This document shows, piece after piece, positions 1-9,258 of a stretch of DNA of 38,581 bases (position 1 is its first letter; each line of letters opens with the position of its first letter). This DNA comes from Rhodothermaceae bacterium. Lineage in GTDB: Bacteria; Bacteroidota; Rhodothermia; Rhodothermales; Rubricoccaceae. The translations under genes and the position numbers were made by a program. Below the pieces are notes generated by a model, which was given only the letters and a program-made list of their open reading frames with translations, searched no databases and had not been told where the DNA came from. Where the stretch lies: the NCBI GenBank assembly GCA_013003465.1, contig JABDIZ010000302.1:1-38581 (forward strand), read 5' to 3'.

Positions 1-27
1 GTCTAGTGCTTAGACCTTGAGTGCCGC

Positions 28-354
28 CTACATGTCTTCCTGGTCGTCGTCGTCGTCGGCCAGGGTCTGGATCTCAGCATCGTCGCCGAGGTCCACGTTC
101 GCGTCAACGGCATCGGAGGCTTCCTGAGCAGCGTCCTCGATGGCTTCACCAGTGCCTTCGACGGCATCACCGACGGCGTCGCCCGCCGCTTCGAGATCGG
201 CTTCGAGGTCGTCGTCCATCTCGAGTTCGGTGTCCACGTCGCGGTCGCCATCGGATTCGACTTCGAGTTGGGTTTCGGTTTCGCAGCCCGTCAGGAGGCC
301 GACGGGGCCAAGGAGAAGGGCAAGGATGAAGAGGTTTGCAAAGAACGTACGCAT
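28..354 (-). CDS. Small acidic secreted lipoprotein, hypothetical
   Basis: ORF from internal ATG (MRTFFANLFILALLLGPVGLLTGC) with a lipobox-like LLTGC; mature part very rich in Asp/Glu/Ala, ending DDDDDQEDM. Confidence 0.65.
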   Translation of the reverse strand: MRTFFANLFILALLLGPVGLLTGCETETQLEVESDGDRDVDTELEMDDDLEADLEAAGDAVGDAVEGTGEAIEDAAQEASDAVDANVDLGDDAEIQTLADDDDDQEDM

Positions 355-528
355 GGTCTTGAGGGTGAAGGGATTGGGGTGAGTAGAGGGCTGCAGCGCG
401 GAGGCTGCCGAGCGCATCATACTTCAAACATACCCCAATATGTTTCTTCCCTCGCGAACTCGGTGCGGCAGCGGATCAGCATGCGGCACCCTGCCCGCAA
501 GGCACACCCCTTCAATCGGCGATGCGCC

Positions 529-1638
529 TTACTGCCGGGTGATGTCGATGGTCCAGGTCGTCGTAAACGATTCCCCTCGGTCGCGGCTCGTCTCCGCGAA
601 CCACTGGTAGCGGTCGGGCTCGATGGCGTGAAAGACGAAGCGGGTGACCGGGTCGGTCAGGTTAGTGTCGAACAGGTGGAGCACCATCCGGTCGCCCTCC
701 CAGACGCCGCCGAAGTCGAGGAGCGCGTTGCCTCGGTTGGTGAGGTAGAGCGACTCCCAGCGCCGCTCCACACGGTTGTAGATCCGCAGGATGGACGTGG
801 CTGCATCGGGCAGATTCGGGTCGGTATTGAACCACGAGTACTCCAAGATGCCACGCCCGCCGAGCACGTACGAGGCCGTCGTGGTGGAGGGGTACTGGAT
901 CCAGTTGCCGCCGAGGTTGATGCGGTGCGCGGCGCCCCATGTCCCGATGAGGAAATCAAACTGCCGCGCGGCCTCGGGAAGGCCGGGGGCCGGCGCGCCC
1001 CAGTCCTCGCGGACGGCCATGAAGTCGGCTGACGGCGCCCGGCGAGTGTAGCGCCGCTCTTCGAGCACCACCCACGGCTCGTCATCCACAGAGCGGTCCA
1101 TAACGACGGTAAACGCCTCGGCTGATGTGATCGTGTAGGTCACGCGGTAGTGGATCAGACGCGTCCCGCCGCGCCGCCGCACCGAGGTGCTCAGCACGAG
1201 CCGGTCGTCCGTCCTCGGATCGCCGTTGTAGAGTTCGACGTGCTCGGTGTAGGTGCTCACTTCCCCCAACGCCCATTCCTGCACGGCTGGCGTGAACACT
1301 AGGAACGCCATCACGTCCGTTTCTCGCCCGGCTTCATCGTAGCCCGGCACGCGACGGCGCTCCTGGTAGGCGTAACCGCGGTTCATGTAGGTGATCTCGG
1401 CGTGCCCCTGTGCCTCGTGCGTGGTCGAGTCGGTCGGGTGCGTCGTGACGGCCACGTCCCACTGGCCCAGGAGGGCTTTCATCTGGTCGAGGGTGGCGTC
1501 GGCGCGGGGGCTGCGCTCTGTCATGGTGCGGCCCTGGTCGAAGAGCCGCCCGTCGGTGGCCGACTGGGCGTGGAGGGTTCGTCCTGGAAGGGGCGTCAGA
1601 ACAGCGAGGGCAAGAAGCGCAAGGAGTAGGCGAGACAT
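529..1638 (-). CDS. Secreted hypothetical protein with two DUF1579-like halves
   Basis: ORF trimmed to MSRLLLALLALAVLTPLPGRTLHAQ signal peptide; 'LLGQWDVAVTTHPTDS..' and 'FLIGTWGAAHRINLGG..' look like two related domains. Confidence 0.7.
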   Translation of the reverse strand: MSRLLLALLALAVLTPLPGRTLHAQSATDGRLFDQGRTMTERSPRADATLDQMKALLGQWDVAVTTHPTDSTTHEAQGHAEITYMNRGYAYQERRRVPGYDEAGRETDVMAFLVFTPAVQEWALGEVSTYTEHVELYNGDPRTDDRLVLSTSVRRRGGTRLIHYRVTYTITSAEAFTVVMDRSVDDEPWVVLEERRYTRRAPSADFMAVREDWGAPAPGLPEAARQFDFLIGTWGAAHRINLGGNWIQYPSTTTASYVLGGRGILEYSWFNTDPNLPDAATSILRIYNRVERRWESLYLTNRGNALLDFGGVWEGDRMVLHLFDTNLTDPVTRFVFHAIEPDRYQWFAETSRDRGESFTTTWTIDITRQ

Positions 1639-1672
1639 GCTGGGAGGAAGGGGAGAGGTCAACAAAAACGGT

Positions 1673-2659
1673 TCAGGGGGCGAAGGGGCCGACGCCGTGC
1701 CACTGCGCGCCGTCGTAGCGCCAGAGATCGTTGGTCTTGACGCGTTCGTCGTAGTCCATGCCTTGGTCGATGACGCCGCCGAAGATGAGGAAGCCCTCGC
1801 CGGGCACGTAGACGCCTTCGTGCTCCGCCCGCGCGGTGGGATGGTCGCCGCCGATGGCGGTCCAGCGTGTACCGTCCCAGGCGAGCAGCGTGGCCTCGCG
1901 CCCTTCCGCACCGAAGCCTCCGAAAAGGAGCAGCCGCTCGCCAACCTCGTCGTATGCGAGCGCGGCGTGGAGCCGCGGCGGCAGGCCCGTGTCTTCGGCC
2001 TGCCGCCATTGCTCGCCGTCCCACATCCACGTGTCGTCCATCAGATCGTCGTCGTACCCCGCCACGAGGACGGTCTGGCGACGCGCCGCATCGTAGGCCA
2101 GCCCGTGCGAGGCCCGCGGCGGGGGAGCCCCCTCCGCGCCCTGCTGTGTCCACTGCGCGCCATCCCATTCCCACGTATCGCCCAGGAGCGCTCGGTCGTC
2201 TCCCTGTCCGCCGAACAGCACTACACGTGCGCGGTCGGCGTCGTAGGTCATCGCGGCCATCTGGCGCGCGGGGGGTGCGGACGACTCCACCTGCACCCAT
2301 GTGGTATCGTCGAGGAGCCAAGTGTCGGCGAGGAGTTCGCGGTCGGCACTGAGCCCGCCGAAAAGGACGAGCTGGCTGCGCGCGGCATCGTACGTCAGCT
2401 GCGCGTCGCTCCGTGCCGGAGGGCTGGCGGCGGTTTCCAAGGGCATCCATGCCTCGTCCGCCCACACCCAGGTGTCGCCAAGTCGCTGGTAGGTCGAATC
2501 GGAGCCCCCGAAGAGAACGACGCGGTCGTGGGCGGCATCGTAGGCCATCGCGTAGCCGCTCCGAGGTTGGGGCGGATCGTGCACGATAGCCGGGCCGCTC
2601 GTCGGTTGACAGCCAGCGACAAGCAAGACGGTGGTGAGCAGGGGGAAGACAGCGCGCAT
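1673..2659 (-). CDS. Kelch-repeat / galactose-oxidase-like beta-propeller lipoprotein
   Basis: Signal MRAVFPLLTTVLLVAGC; repeated 'MAYDAAHDRVVLFGG', 'LTYDAARSQLVLFGG', 'MTYDADRARVVLFGG', 'DTWxWDGxQW' motifs. Confidence 0.88.
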   Translation of the reverse strand: MRAVFPLLTTVLLVAGCQPTSGPAIVHDPPQPRSGYAMAYDAAHDRVVLFGGSDSTYQRLGDTWVWADEAWMPLETAASPPARSDAQLTYDAARSQLVLFGGLSADRELLADTWLLDDTTWVQVESSAPPARQMAAMTYDADRARVVLFGGQGDDRALLGDTWEWDGAQWTQQGAEGAPPPRASHGLAYDAARRQTVLVAGYDDDLMDDTWMWDGEQWRQAEDTGLPPRLHAALAYDEVGERLLLFGGFGAEGREATLLAWDGTRWTAIGGDHPTARAEHEGVYVPGEGFLIFGGVIDQGMDYDERVKTNDLWRYDGAQWHGVGPFAP

Positions 2660-2697
2660 AGCAGCAGAAGAAGCGTGCAGGAGCGTGAACCCTCCAG

Positions 2698-4392
2698 TCA
2701 GGGCGAGGCGTCGGTCAAGACCTCCACGTCCAGATACGACGGGTATGTGGCTGAGAAGTGTACGGTCTGATTCGCTGAGCGGAAGTCGCTGGCTTGGAGC
2801 GGATCCATTCCGGTGTTCGGATTGAGGTCATATTTGGGAAAGTTGCTGCTGGAGATGTGCACACCGAGCCGATCCCCTGCATTGAGGCGCAGCGCCGTCC
2901 AGCCCAGATCGAGTTCGAAGCGGTAGACCTCGCCCGGCTCCAGAGCCGACGCCGGGCGGGGATAGCCGTGCCGGTATCGGGCGCGAACGATGCCATCCTC
3001 CACGATGCGCTGGTATCCATCGGGCTGGATCACGACCAGCTTGGCTACGAAGTCCGTATCCGGCGCGTCCGTTGAGGCGTGGAGCACCACGCAGAGGCGT
3101 CCCAGCAGCGTCTGCGCTTGACTCAGCGGACGGGAGGCGAATGCCAGAACATCGGGGCGCTCCATGAACCGCGCCTGATCGAGGGGCCCAGCCTCAGCTG
3201 GAAAGAGGTGCGAATTGACGCCCCCGTAGGTGAGGACTGGATTGCTCGGATCGTAGGTGTACGACGCGGTGCCCTCGCCCATGGGCGCGTCCTGCACCAA
3301 CTGCCCCGCGTACCCACTCCCGTCGTCCTCGGGTGGAGCCAGATACCAGCGCTGACCGGTCGCGCCTTCCACGGGCCAGCGCTCGGCCTCGAGCCAGCGG
3401 TTTTCACCCATCACGAACAGGCGGACGCCCGCATCGACGCCGTTGTCGATCCCTTTCACATAGCGGTCGAACCAGGCCACGACGGAGCGGAAATCGTCCA
3501 CCTGGGAGAACACACTCGCGGCGCCATAGTCCTCGTCGCCAAATTGCGTCTGCTCGCCGTCGTAATTGTGCATCCACGGCCCGACCATCAGCGCCTGCGG
3601 CACGGTGCCGTCCTGGGCCTGCACAATCCCTTCGTAGAGTGTGAGCGTATGCCGGTACACAACATCGTTCCATCCTGTAAGGTGCAATACCGGCACCTGG
3701 ATGTGTACGACGGGCACCATACCCTCGGCCATGCGGTAGAGCGTACCCGGCGCCCATGGGAATCCGGCGGCGAGTGGCCGTTGCGCAAACCGGCCCGGCC
3801 ACTGATCGGGCGCAAAGCGTTCTTCCAGATAGATGAACGACAGCCAAGGGTAGAGCGTGTTGAGGCGAAACGCCCCACCTGGGAAGAACAGCTCGCGTGA
3901 GTCCGTCAGGCCGGAGTGGTTGACGAGCGCACGGATGGCCGGATGGCCCGTCGCTGCCAGCAACTGACCGGAATAACTCGACGAGGAGCTCCCGTAGATC
4001 CCGACCCGCCCGTCAGACCAGGGCTGGTCCAGCATCCACTCCAGCGCGTCCAGCAGATCGGGGGTCTCGTCGATGAAGGGCAGGTAGACCCCTTCCGACC
4101 CGAACTTTCCGCGCGGGCTCAGCACAACCGTGGCATAGCCGTGCTCCGCCAGATACGCGGCCCGGCGCTGGCGATGGGGGCTGGTTGGGTTGTAGGGCGG
4201 AACGTACAGCGCCACCGGATGGGCGCCCTCCGCTTCCGGGAGGTATAGGTCCGCCTGGAGATGCACGCCATCCGACAGCGGGACCCGAACCTCCTCGAAC
4301 CGATAGGCACCGGGCGGTGGCTCTTGCGCCTGCGTCCCCATCGAAAGAAGTAGCGTGAGGACAATGAAGAAAGGAATCGGAAGCAGGCGCAT
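2698..4392 (-). CDS. CocE/NonD family hydrolase (X-Pro dipeptidyl-peptidase-type alpha/beta hydrolase), secreted
   Basis: Signal MRLLPIPFFIVLTLLLSMGTQAQ; 'GVHLQADLYLPEAEG', 'VGIYGSSSSSYSGQLLAATGHPAIRALV' nucleophile elbow, C-terminal jelly-roll 'DTDFVAKLVVIQPDGYQRIVEDGIVRARYR'. Confidence 0.9.
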   Translation of the reverse strand: MRLLPIPFFIVLTLLLSMGTQAQEPPPGAYRFEEVRVPLSDGVHLQADLYLPEAEGAHPVALYVPPYNPTSPHRQRRAAYLAEHGYATVVLSPRGKFGSEGVYLPFIDETPDLLDALEWMLDQPWSDGRVGIYGSSSSSYSGQLLAATGHPAIRALVNHSGLTDSRELFFPGGAFRLNTLYPWLSFIYLEERFAPDQWPGRFAQRPLAAGFPWAPGTLYRMAEGMVPVVHIQVPVLHLTGWNDVVYRHTLTLYEGIVQAQDGTVPQALMVGPWMHNYDGEQTQFGDEDYGAASVFSQVDDFRSVVAWFDRYVKGIDNGVDAGVRLFVMGENRWLEAERWPVEGATGQRWYLAPPEDDGSGYAGQLVQDAPMGEGTASYTYDPSNPVLTYGGVNSHLFPAEAGPLDQARFMERPDVLAFASRPLSQAQTLLGRLCVVLHASTDAPDTDFVAKLVVIQPDGYQRIVEDGIVRARYRHGYPRPASALEPGEVYRFELDLGWTALRLNAGDRLGVHISSSNFPKYDLNPNTGMDPLQASDFRSANQTVHFSATYPSYLDVEVLTDASP

Positions 4393-4604
4393 GGGGGCCG
4401 GGCCTGTGGACAGGGGCAGAGCGGGGGGGAATCCCCCTCTCCTCGCAACGTTGTGGGTAGGCACGCGTACGTTCTTTCGCCTACCGACTTCAGACCAGCC
4501 AGACAGGCAGCACCAACGGGCGCCCTATCGACCTCAAGCGTACCCCGTGCAACGGCCCGACCTCCTGAAGGAAAGGTTGCGGACAGGTTGTTTTCTTCTC
4601 ATCC

Positions 4605-6722
4605 ATGCAGATCTCGCCCCTCGCCCCCTCGCTTCCGGCAGAACTCGGCCGCCCGTTTCAACTCGGGTCGATGGTGCGCGTGCTCCCCTCGCTGCATCAG
4701 ATCCATCGCAACGGCACCGTCGAGAAGGTCGAGCCCCGGCTGATGCGCGTGCTCTGCCTGCTGGCGGCGCAGCCGGGCGAGGTCGTTTCGCGCGAGGACT
4801 TGCTCGACGCCGTGTGGCCCGACGGCTATGCGCAGGACGAGGCGCTCACGCAGGCCATCTCCAAGCTGCGCCGCGCCCTTGGCGATCGGGCCCGCGACGC
4901 ACGTATGATCGAGACCATCCCCAAGGCGGGGTACCGGCTCATCGCTCCGGTGGAGATCGAGCCGGACGCGAGTGATTTCATCGCGCCCTCTCCATCCGCC
5001 TTCCTGCCGTCGCGCCTGCGTCCCGCGATCTGGGGCGGCGCGGTCCTCGCGGGCCTGGCGCTGGCCGTCCTTTTCTGGCCGACGGCCGATCCGGCTCCGG
5101 CAAACCCACAGCCCATCCCGCTAACCACATTTCGCGGTCAAGAGCGCGACCCAGCCATTGCGCCAGACGGCCAGCGCATCGCCTTTGCGTGGGACCAGGG
5201 CGAGAGCGCGTCGATGGGTCTCTTCGTCAAGCAGATCGGAGCCGAAGAGCCCGTGCCGTTGACGGATCCGGCAGCGCGGGACCGCCATCCGGCGTGGTCA
5301 CCCGACGGGCGGCTGATCGCGTTCACTCGGCACCAAGACAACGAGCGGCACCTGTATGTCATTCCCGCCATCGGGGGCGCCGAGCGCCTGATCGCTCGGC
5401 TGCGAGTCGCTGTGAGCGCCCCCCTCACCTGGGCACCCGACGGCCAGAGCGTCGTCCTCTCAGATCGCGCGCGGCCCAACGACCCGAACCGCCTCGTCCG
5501 GGTAGCGCTCGATGGCAGCAGCGAGCAGCCCCTCACCGACCCCTCGGCCGGGAGCGTCGGCGACGCGCAACCGGTTTTCAGCCCCAACGGCCAGCGCTTG
5601 GCGTTCGTTCGCTCCACGCTGGACGGCATCGCCGACGTGTACCTGCTCGACCTACCGGACAGCACGCCACGGCGCGTCACGACCTGGGAGCGGGAGGTCC
5701 TCGGCCTCGCCTGGAGCCACGACGGCCGCGCCCTACTCGCCGCCTCGTTGCTCGATGGGGGCTACCGCCTCTGGCGTATCCCCTTGGACGGCGGCGAGCC
5801 GACTACGCTCTACGTCGGCACGGAGCCCCTCTTCGGGCTCGCGTTTGATGCCGCCAACGGACAACTCGTCTACACGGCCTCCGATATCGAGGTCAACATC
5901 TGGCAGCACGGGCTGGACGACGCCATCAGCCGCCCGATCATCATGTCCACGACCTGGGATTCGCACCCCCGCCTCTCGCCCGACGGGCTGCGGCTGGCCT
6001 TCGCCTCCGTGCGCGAGGTGGCGCCGGAGATCTGGGTCAGCGAGGCCGATGGCCGCAGCCCGCGCCGTCTGACGCATTTCGCGGGGCCATATGTGGGCCC
6101 ACCCGCGTGGTCGCCGGAGGGCACCCGCCTCGTCTTCGATGCCCGTGCTGAGGGGCAGGCCGACCTCTACACCGTCGCGGCCGAGGGCGGCCCGGTGGAG
6201 CGTCTCACCGACACGCCGCACGACGAGGTCCACGCGTCGTGGTCGCACGATGGCATGTGGATCTACTATGCGTCCAATCAGGACGGTGCGTGGCAGACCT
6301 ATGCCCTCCGACCGTCGGATGGGGTGATCCGGCAAATCACGCACTGGGGCGGATACGCGGCGCTGGAGCGGCCGGATGGGGCAGTGCTCTACTTCACGCG
6401 CCACGGCGAGGACGGTCTGTGGCAGAAACCGCTGCCCGATGGCCCCGAAACCCGTGTGCTCGCCTACCCGAGTGCGTCGGCCTGGGGCGCGTGGGACGTG
6501 ACGCGCGCTGGCCTTGTGGTCGTGCGCGAAGCCGAGGAGCCGGAGTTGGTGCGCATCGCCCCGGACACGAATCGTGAACGCGTGCTGGCGCGCTTCCCCG
6601 CGGTCCTCCCGGGCAACCAGCGCGTTGTGTCGATGGCGCCCGATGGCGCTTCCTTCGTGTACAGCCACGTCGAGCGCTTCGAGTCGGACCTGAAGCGGGT
6701 CGTCTGGTCGGCTCCGCTGTAA
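4605..6722 (+). CDS. CadC/ToxR-like transmembrane one-component regulator: N-terminal OmpR-type winged helix + TM + TolB/PD40 beta-propeller
   Basis: wHTH 'VEPRLMRVLCLLAAQPGEVVSREDLLDAVWPDGYAQDEALTQAISKLRRALGD..IETIPKAGYRL'; TM 'AIWGGAVLAGLALAVLFW'; repeated 'PAWSPDGRLIAFTR', 'PVFSPNGQRLAFVR', 'PRLSPDGLRLAFAS'. Confidence 0.9.
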   Translation: MQISPLAPSLPAELGRPFQLGSMVRVLPSLHQIHRNGTVEKVEPRLMRVLCLLAAQPGEVVSREDLLDAVWPDGYAQDEALTQAISKLRRALGDRARDARMIETIPKAGYRLIAPVEIEPDASDFIAPSPSAFLPSRLRPAIWGGAVLAGLALAVLFWPTADPAPANPQPIPLTTFRGQERDPAIAPDGQRIAFAWDQGESASMGLFVKQIGAEEPVPLTDPAARDRHPAWSPDGRLIAFTRHQDNERHLYVIPAIGGAERLIARLRVAVSAPLTWAPDGQSVVLSDRARPNDPNRLVRVALDGSSEQPLTDPSAGSVGDAQPVFSPNGQRLAFVRSTLDGIADVYLLDLPDSTPRRVTTWEREVLGLAWSHDGRALLAASLLDGGYRLWRIPLDGGEPTTLYVGTEPLFGLAFDAANGQLVYTASDIEVNIWQHGLDDAISRPIIMSTTWDSHPRLSPDGLRLAFASVREVAPEIWVSEADGRSPRRLTHFAGPYVGPPAWSPEGTRLVFDARAEGQADLYTVAAEGGPVERLTDTPHDEVHASWSHDGMWIYYASNQDGAWQTYALRPSDGVIRQITHWGGYAALERPDGAVLYFTRHGEDGLWQKPLPDGPETRVLAYPSASAWGAWDVTRAGLVVVREAEEPELVRIAPDTNRERVLARFPAVLPGNQRVVSMAPDGASFVYSHVERFESDLKRVVWSAPL

Positions 6723-6795
6723 GCGCGCTCGGCTCGGGCGACGGGATCGGATTGGCGAGGACGTGGTTCATCGGGGAACGCTACCCTGCCTGCCG

Positions 6796-8505
6796 ATGCG
6801 CCTTGCCCTCTGTCAGTTCAACCCCACCGTCGGCGACCTCGCCGGTAACGTCGCCACGATCCTCGCCTACGCGCGACGTGCGGCCGAGGCGGAGGCCGAC
6901 CTCGCGATCTTCACCGAGTTGTGCGTGACGGGCTATCCGCCGCAGGATCTCCTGGATCGCTCGGCGTTCATCCGCGATGTGGAGACGGCCGTGGCGCACC
7001 TCGCCGCTGAAGCACCCGAGGGCCTCGGCCTGCTCATCGGGGCGCCAGTGCGAAACGAGGACGGCACCGGCAAGCGGCTCTACAACGCGGCGCTGCTGAT
7101 CGACGGGGACGAGGTGGTGGATGCGGCCTACAAGACGCTGCTGCCCACCTACGACGTGTTCGACGAGTATCGCTACTTCGAGCCGTGCCCGGACCGGCGC
7201 GTGGTTTCGTTTCGCGGGCTGCGGCTTGGGCTCCACATCTGCGAGGACATGTGGAACAACGAGGAACAGGCCCCCTATCACCTCTACGCGGCCAATCCCA
7301 TCGACGAGTTGGCGGCGCTCGGCATCGATCTATTCGTCAACATCTCGGCATCGCCGTTCGCGCTCGGCAAACCCGAGGAGCGGACGCTGCTGATCCAGGG
7401 GAGCTGCCGCGAGCATGGCGTCCCGTTCGTCTACGTCAACCAAGTGGGCGCCAACACGGAGTTGATCTTCGACGGCGACAGCCGCGTCCACGACACCGAC
7501 GGCACGATCCTCTGGCGCGCGCGCCTCTTCGAGGAGGCGTTCCACGTCTGGGATATGGATGACGTCGCGCCACCAGCAGCGCCCGTGGCACGTCCGCCCG
7601 CACCCATCGCGCAGATCCACGATGCGCTCGTGCTCGGCATCCGCGACTACGTCGAGAAGACAGGGGCGGGCGTGTTCGAGAAAACGCTTGTCGGCCTATC
7701 GGGCGGCATCGACTCGGCGGTGACGTGCGCGCTCGCCGTGGAGGCCCTCGGGCCCGAACGCGTCGTCGGCATCACGATGCCCTCGAAGTATTCGTCGGCA
7801 GGCTCGGTGTCGGACTCGGAAACGCTGGCCGCCAACTTGGGCATCGACTTCCACGACATCAGCATCCGCCCGGCCGTGGATGCTTTCGGGCAGATGCTCG
7901 CGCCGCTCTTCGCCGGGACGGAGGAGGGCATCGCGGAGGAGAATATCCAGGCCCGCGCCCGCGGCGTCACGCTGATGGCGGTCTCCAACAAGTTCGGGTA
8001 TCTCCTCCTCACCACGGGCAACAAGAGCGAGATGGCCGTCGGCTACGCCACGCTCTACGGCGACATGTCGGGCGGCCTCGCCGTGCTCTCCGACGTGTTC
8101 AAGACGCAGGTCTACGCGCTCGCGCGCTACATCAACGAACGGGCCGGGCACGCACTCATCCCCGAGAACACGATCACGAAACCACCGAGCGCCGAACTGA
8201 AACCGGGCCAAGTGGACCAGGACTCGCTGCCGCCCTACGCCGTCCTCGACCAGATCTTGCTGCACTACGTCGAGGAGCACCTCGGCATGGACGCCATCGT
8301 CGGGCTGACGAGGTATGACCGGGCCCTCGTGGAACGCGTGGCGCGGATGGTGGACCGCAACGAGTACAAACGGCGGCAGGCGGCCCCGGGCCTGCGCGTG
8401 AGCCCGAAGGCGTTCGGCGTCGGGCGGCGGGTGCCTATCGTCATGCAGCGCACGCGCGTGGCGGAACCCGAGGTCACGCCCGCCGCCGAAGCGCCAGACG
8501 TGTGA
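6796..8505 (+). CDS. nadE: Glutamine-dependent NAD+ synthetase (nitrilase + NAD synthase domains)
   Basis: N-terminal 'MRLALCQFNPTVGDLAGNV' nitrilase domain and C-terminal 'VGLSGGIDSAVTCALAVEALG' PP-loop, 'LLTTGNKSEMAVGYATLYGDMSGGLAVLSDVFKTQVY'; ORF opens at 6763 but start at 6796 preferred. Confidence 0.97.
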   Translation: MRLALCQFNPTVGDLAGNVATILAYARRAAEAEADLAIFTELCVTGYPPQDLLDRSAFIRDVETAVAHLAAEAPEGLGLLIGAPVRNEDGTGKRLYNAALLIDGDEVVDAAYKTLLPTYDVFDEYRYFEPCPDRRVVSFRGLRLGLHICEDMWNNEEQAPYHLYAANPIDELAALGIDLFVNISASPFALGKPEERTLLIQGSCREHGVPFVYVNQVGANTELIFDGDSRVHDTDGTILWRARLFEEAFHVWDMDDVAPPAAPVARPPAPIAQIHDALVLGIRDYVEKTGAGVFEKTLVGLSGGIDSAVTCALAVEALGPERVVGITMPSKYSSAGSVSDSETLAANLGIDFHDISIRPAVDAFGQMLAPLFAGTEEGIAEENIQARARGVTLMAVSNKFGYLLLTTGNKSEMAVGYATLYGDMSGGLAVLSDVFKTQVYALARYINERAGHALIPENTITKPPSAELKPGQVDQDSLPPYAVLDQILLHYVEEHLGMDAIVGLTRYDRALVERVARMVDRNEYKRRQAAPGLRVSPKAFGVGRRVPIVMQRTRVAEPEVTPAAEAPDV

Positions 8506-8518
8506 GGGTCTCGACGGG

Positions 8519-9151
8519 TCAGGCGTTCATGCCGCCGTCTACGACCAGCTCTGCTCCGGTGACGTAGCTCGCCTCCGGGCTGGCCAGAAACGCGACAGAC
8601 GATGCGATCTCTTCGGCCGTGCCATAGCGGCCGAGCGCCGTCATCTGCGCCTGCATCGGGGCGTACTCGCTATCGGCCGGGTTCATGTCCGTGTCGATGG
8701 GGCCAGGATGCACCACGTTGACCGTGATGCCGCGCTGTCCGAACTCGCGCGCCCATGAGCGGGTCATCGCGGCGATGGCGGCCTTGCTCGCGCCATACAC
8801 GCTGCCGCCGGGAAAGCCGTTCAGCGCGGCCACACTGCCGATGGTGATGATGCGCCCGCCGTCGCGGATCGACTCCGTGGCCGCACGGACGGCCGCGAAG
8901 ACCGCACGGACGTTGGTGTCGAAGGTTTGGTCATACGCGTCGTCATCGGTATGAGCTACTGGACCCGTGTGGTAGATACCGGCGTTGTTGACGAGAATAT
9001 CGAGTTGCCCGAACCGCTCAACGACCTGCTGGATGAGCGCGGCAACGGCGTCTGCATCGGCGGCGTCGGTGGCAAGGCGACGGGCGATGGCGGCACCGAT
9101 ACCGCGGCTGCCGCCGGTAACGAGGGCGACTTTTCCGGAGAGGGTAGACAT
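8519..9151 (-). CDS. SDR-family oxidoreductase (short; apparent internal deletion)
   Basis: 'KVALVTGGSRGIGAAIARRLA', 'LDILVNNAG', 'GSVYGASKAA', 'VTGAELVVDGGMNA'; start at MSTLSGK (cat 9149-9151); only 210 aa. Confidence 0.9.
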   Translation of the reverse strand: MSTLSGKVALVTGGSRGIGAAIARRLATDAADADAVAALIQQVVERFGQLDILVNNAGIYHTGPVAHTDDDAYDQTFDTNVRAVFAAVRAATESIRDGGRIITIGSVAALNGFPGGSVYGASKAAIAAMTRSWAREFGQRGITVNVVHPGPIDTDMNPADSEYAPMQAQMTALGRYGTAEEIASSVAFLASPEASYVTGAELVVDGGMNA

Positions 9152-9204
9152 AACGCGAGGGGGTAGGAGGAGCGAGGAACCGATACAGCTCCCGCACATA
9201 ATAT

Positions 9205-9216
9205 TTGTTATAACAA
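9205..9216. promoter_or_regulatory. Perfect 12-bp palindrome TTGTTATAACAA, candidate TetR-family operator
   Basis: Sequence reads ttgttataacaa, identical to its reverse complement, in the TetR-SDR intergenic region; AT-rich island in GC-rich DNA. Confidence 0.45.
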
Positions 9217-9258
9217 CTATTCGCCTCGCCTGTCCCTTGTTCCCTGCCGACTCGCCCG

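Noticed and set aside
1391-2770. 459-aa plus-strand ORF
   Set aside because: Antisense to three well-supported minus-strand genes; composition typical of GC-driven spurious ORFs.
5733-6668. 311-aa minus-strand ORF
   Set aside because: Antisense to the wHTH-propeller gene.
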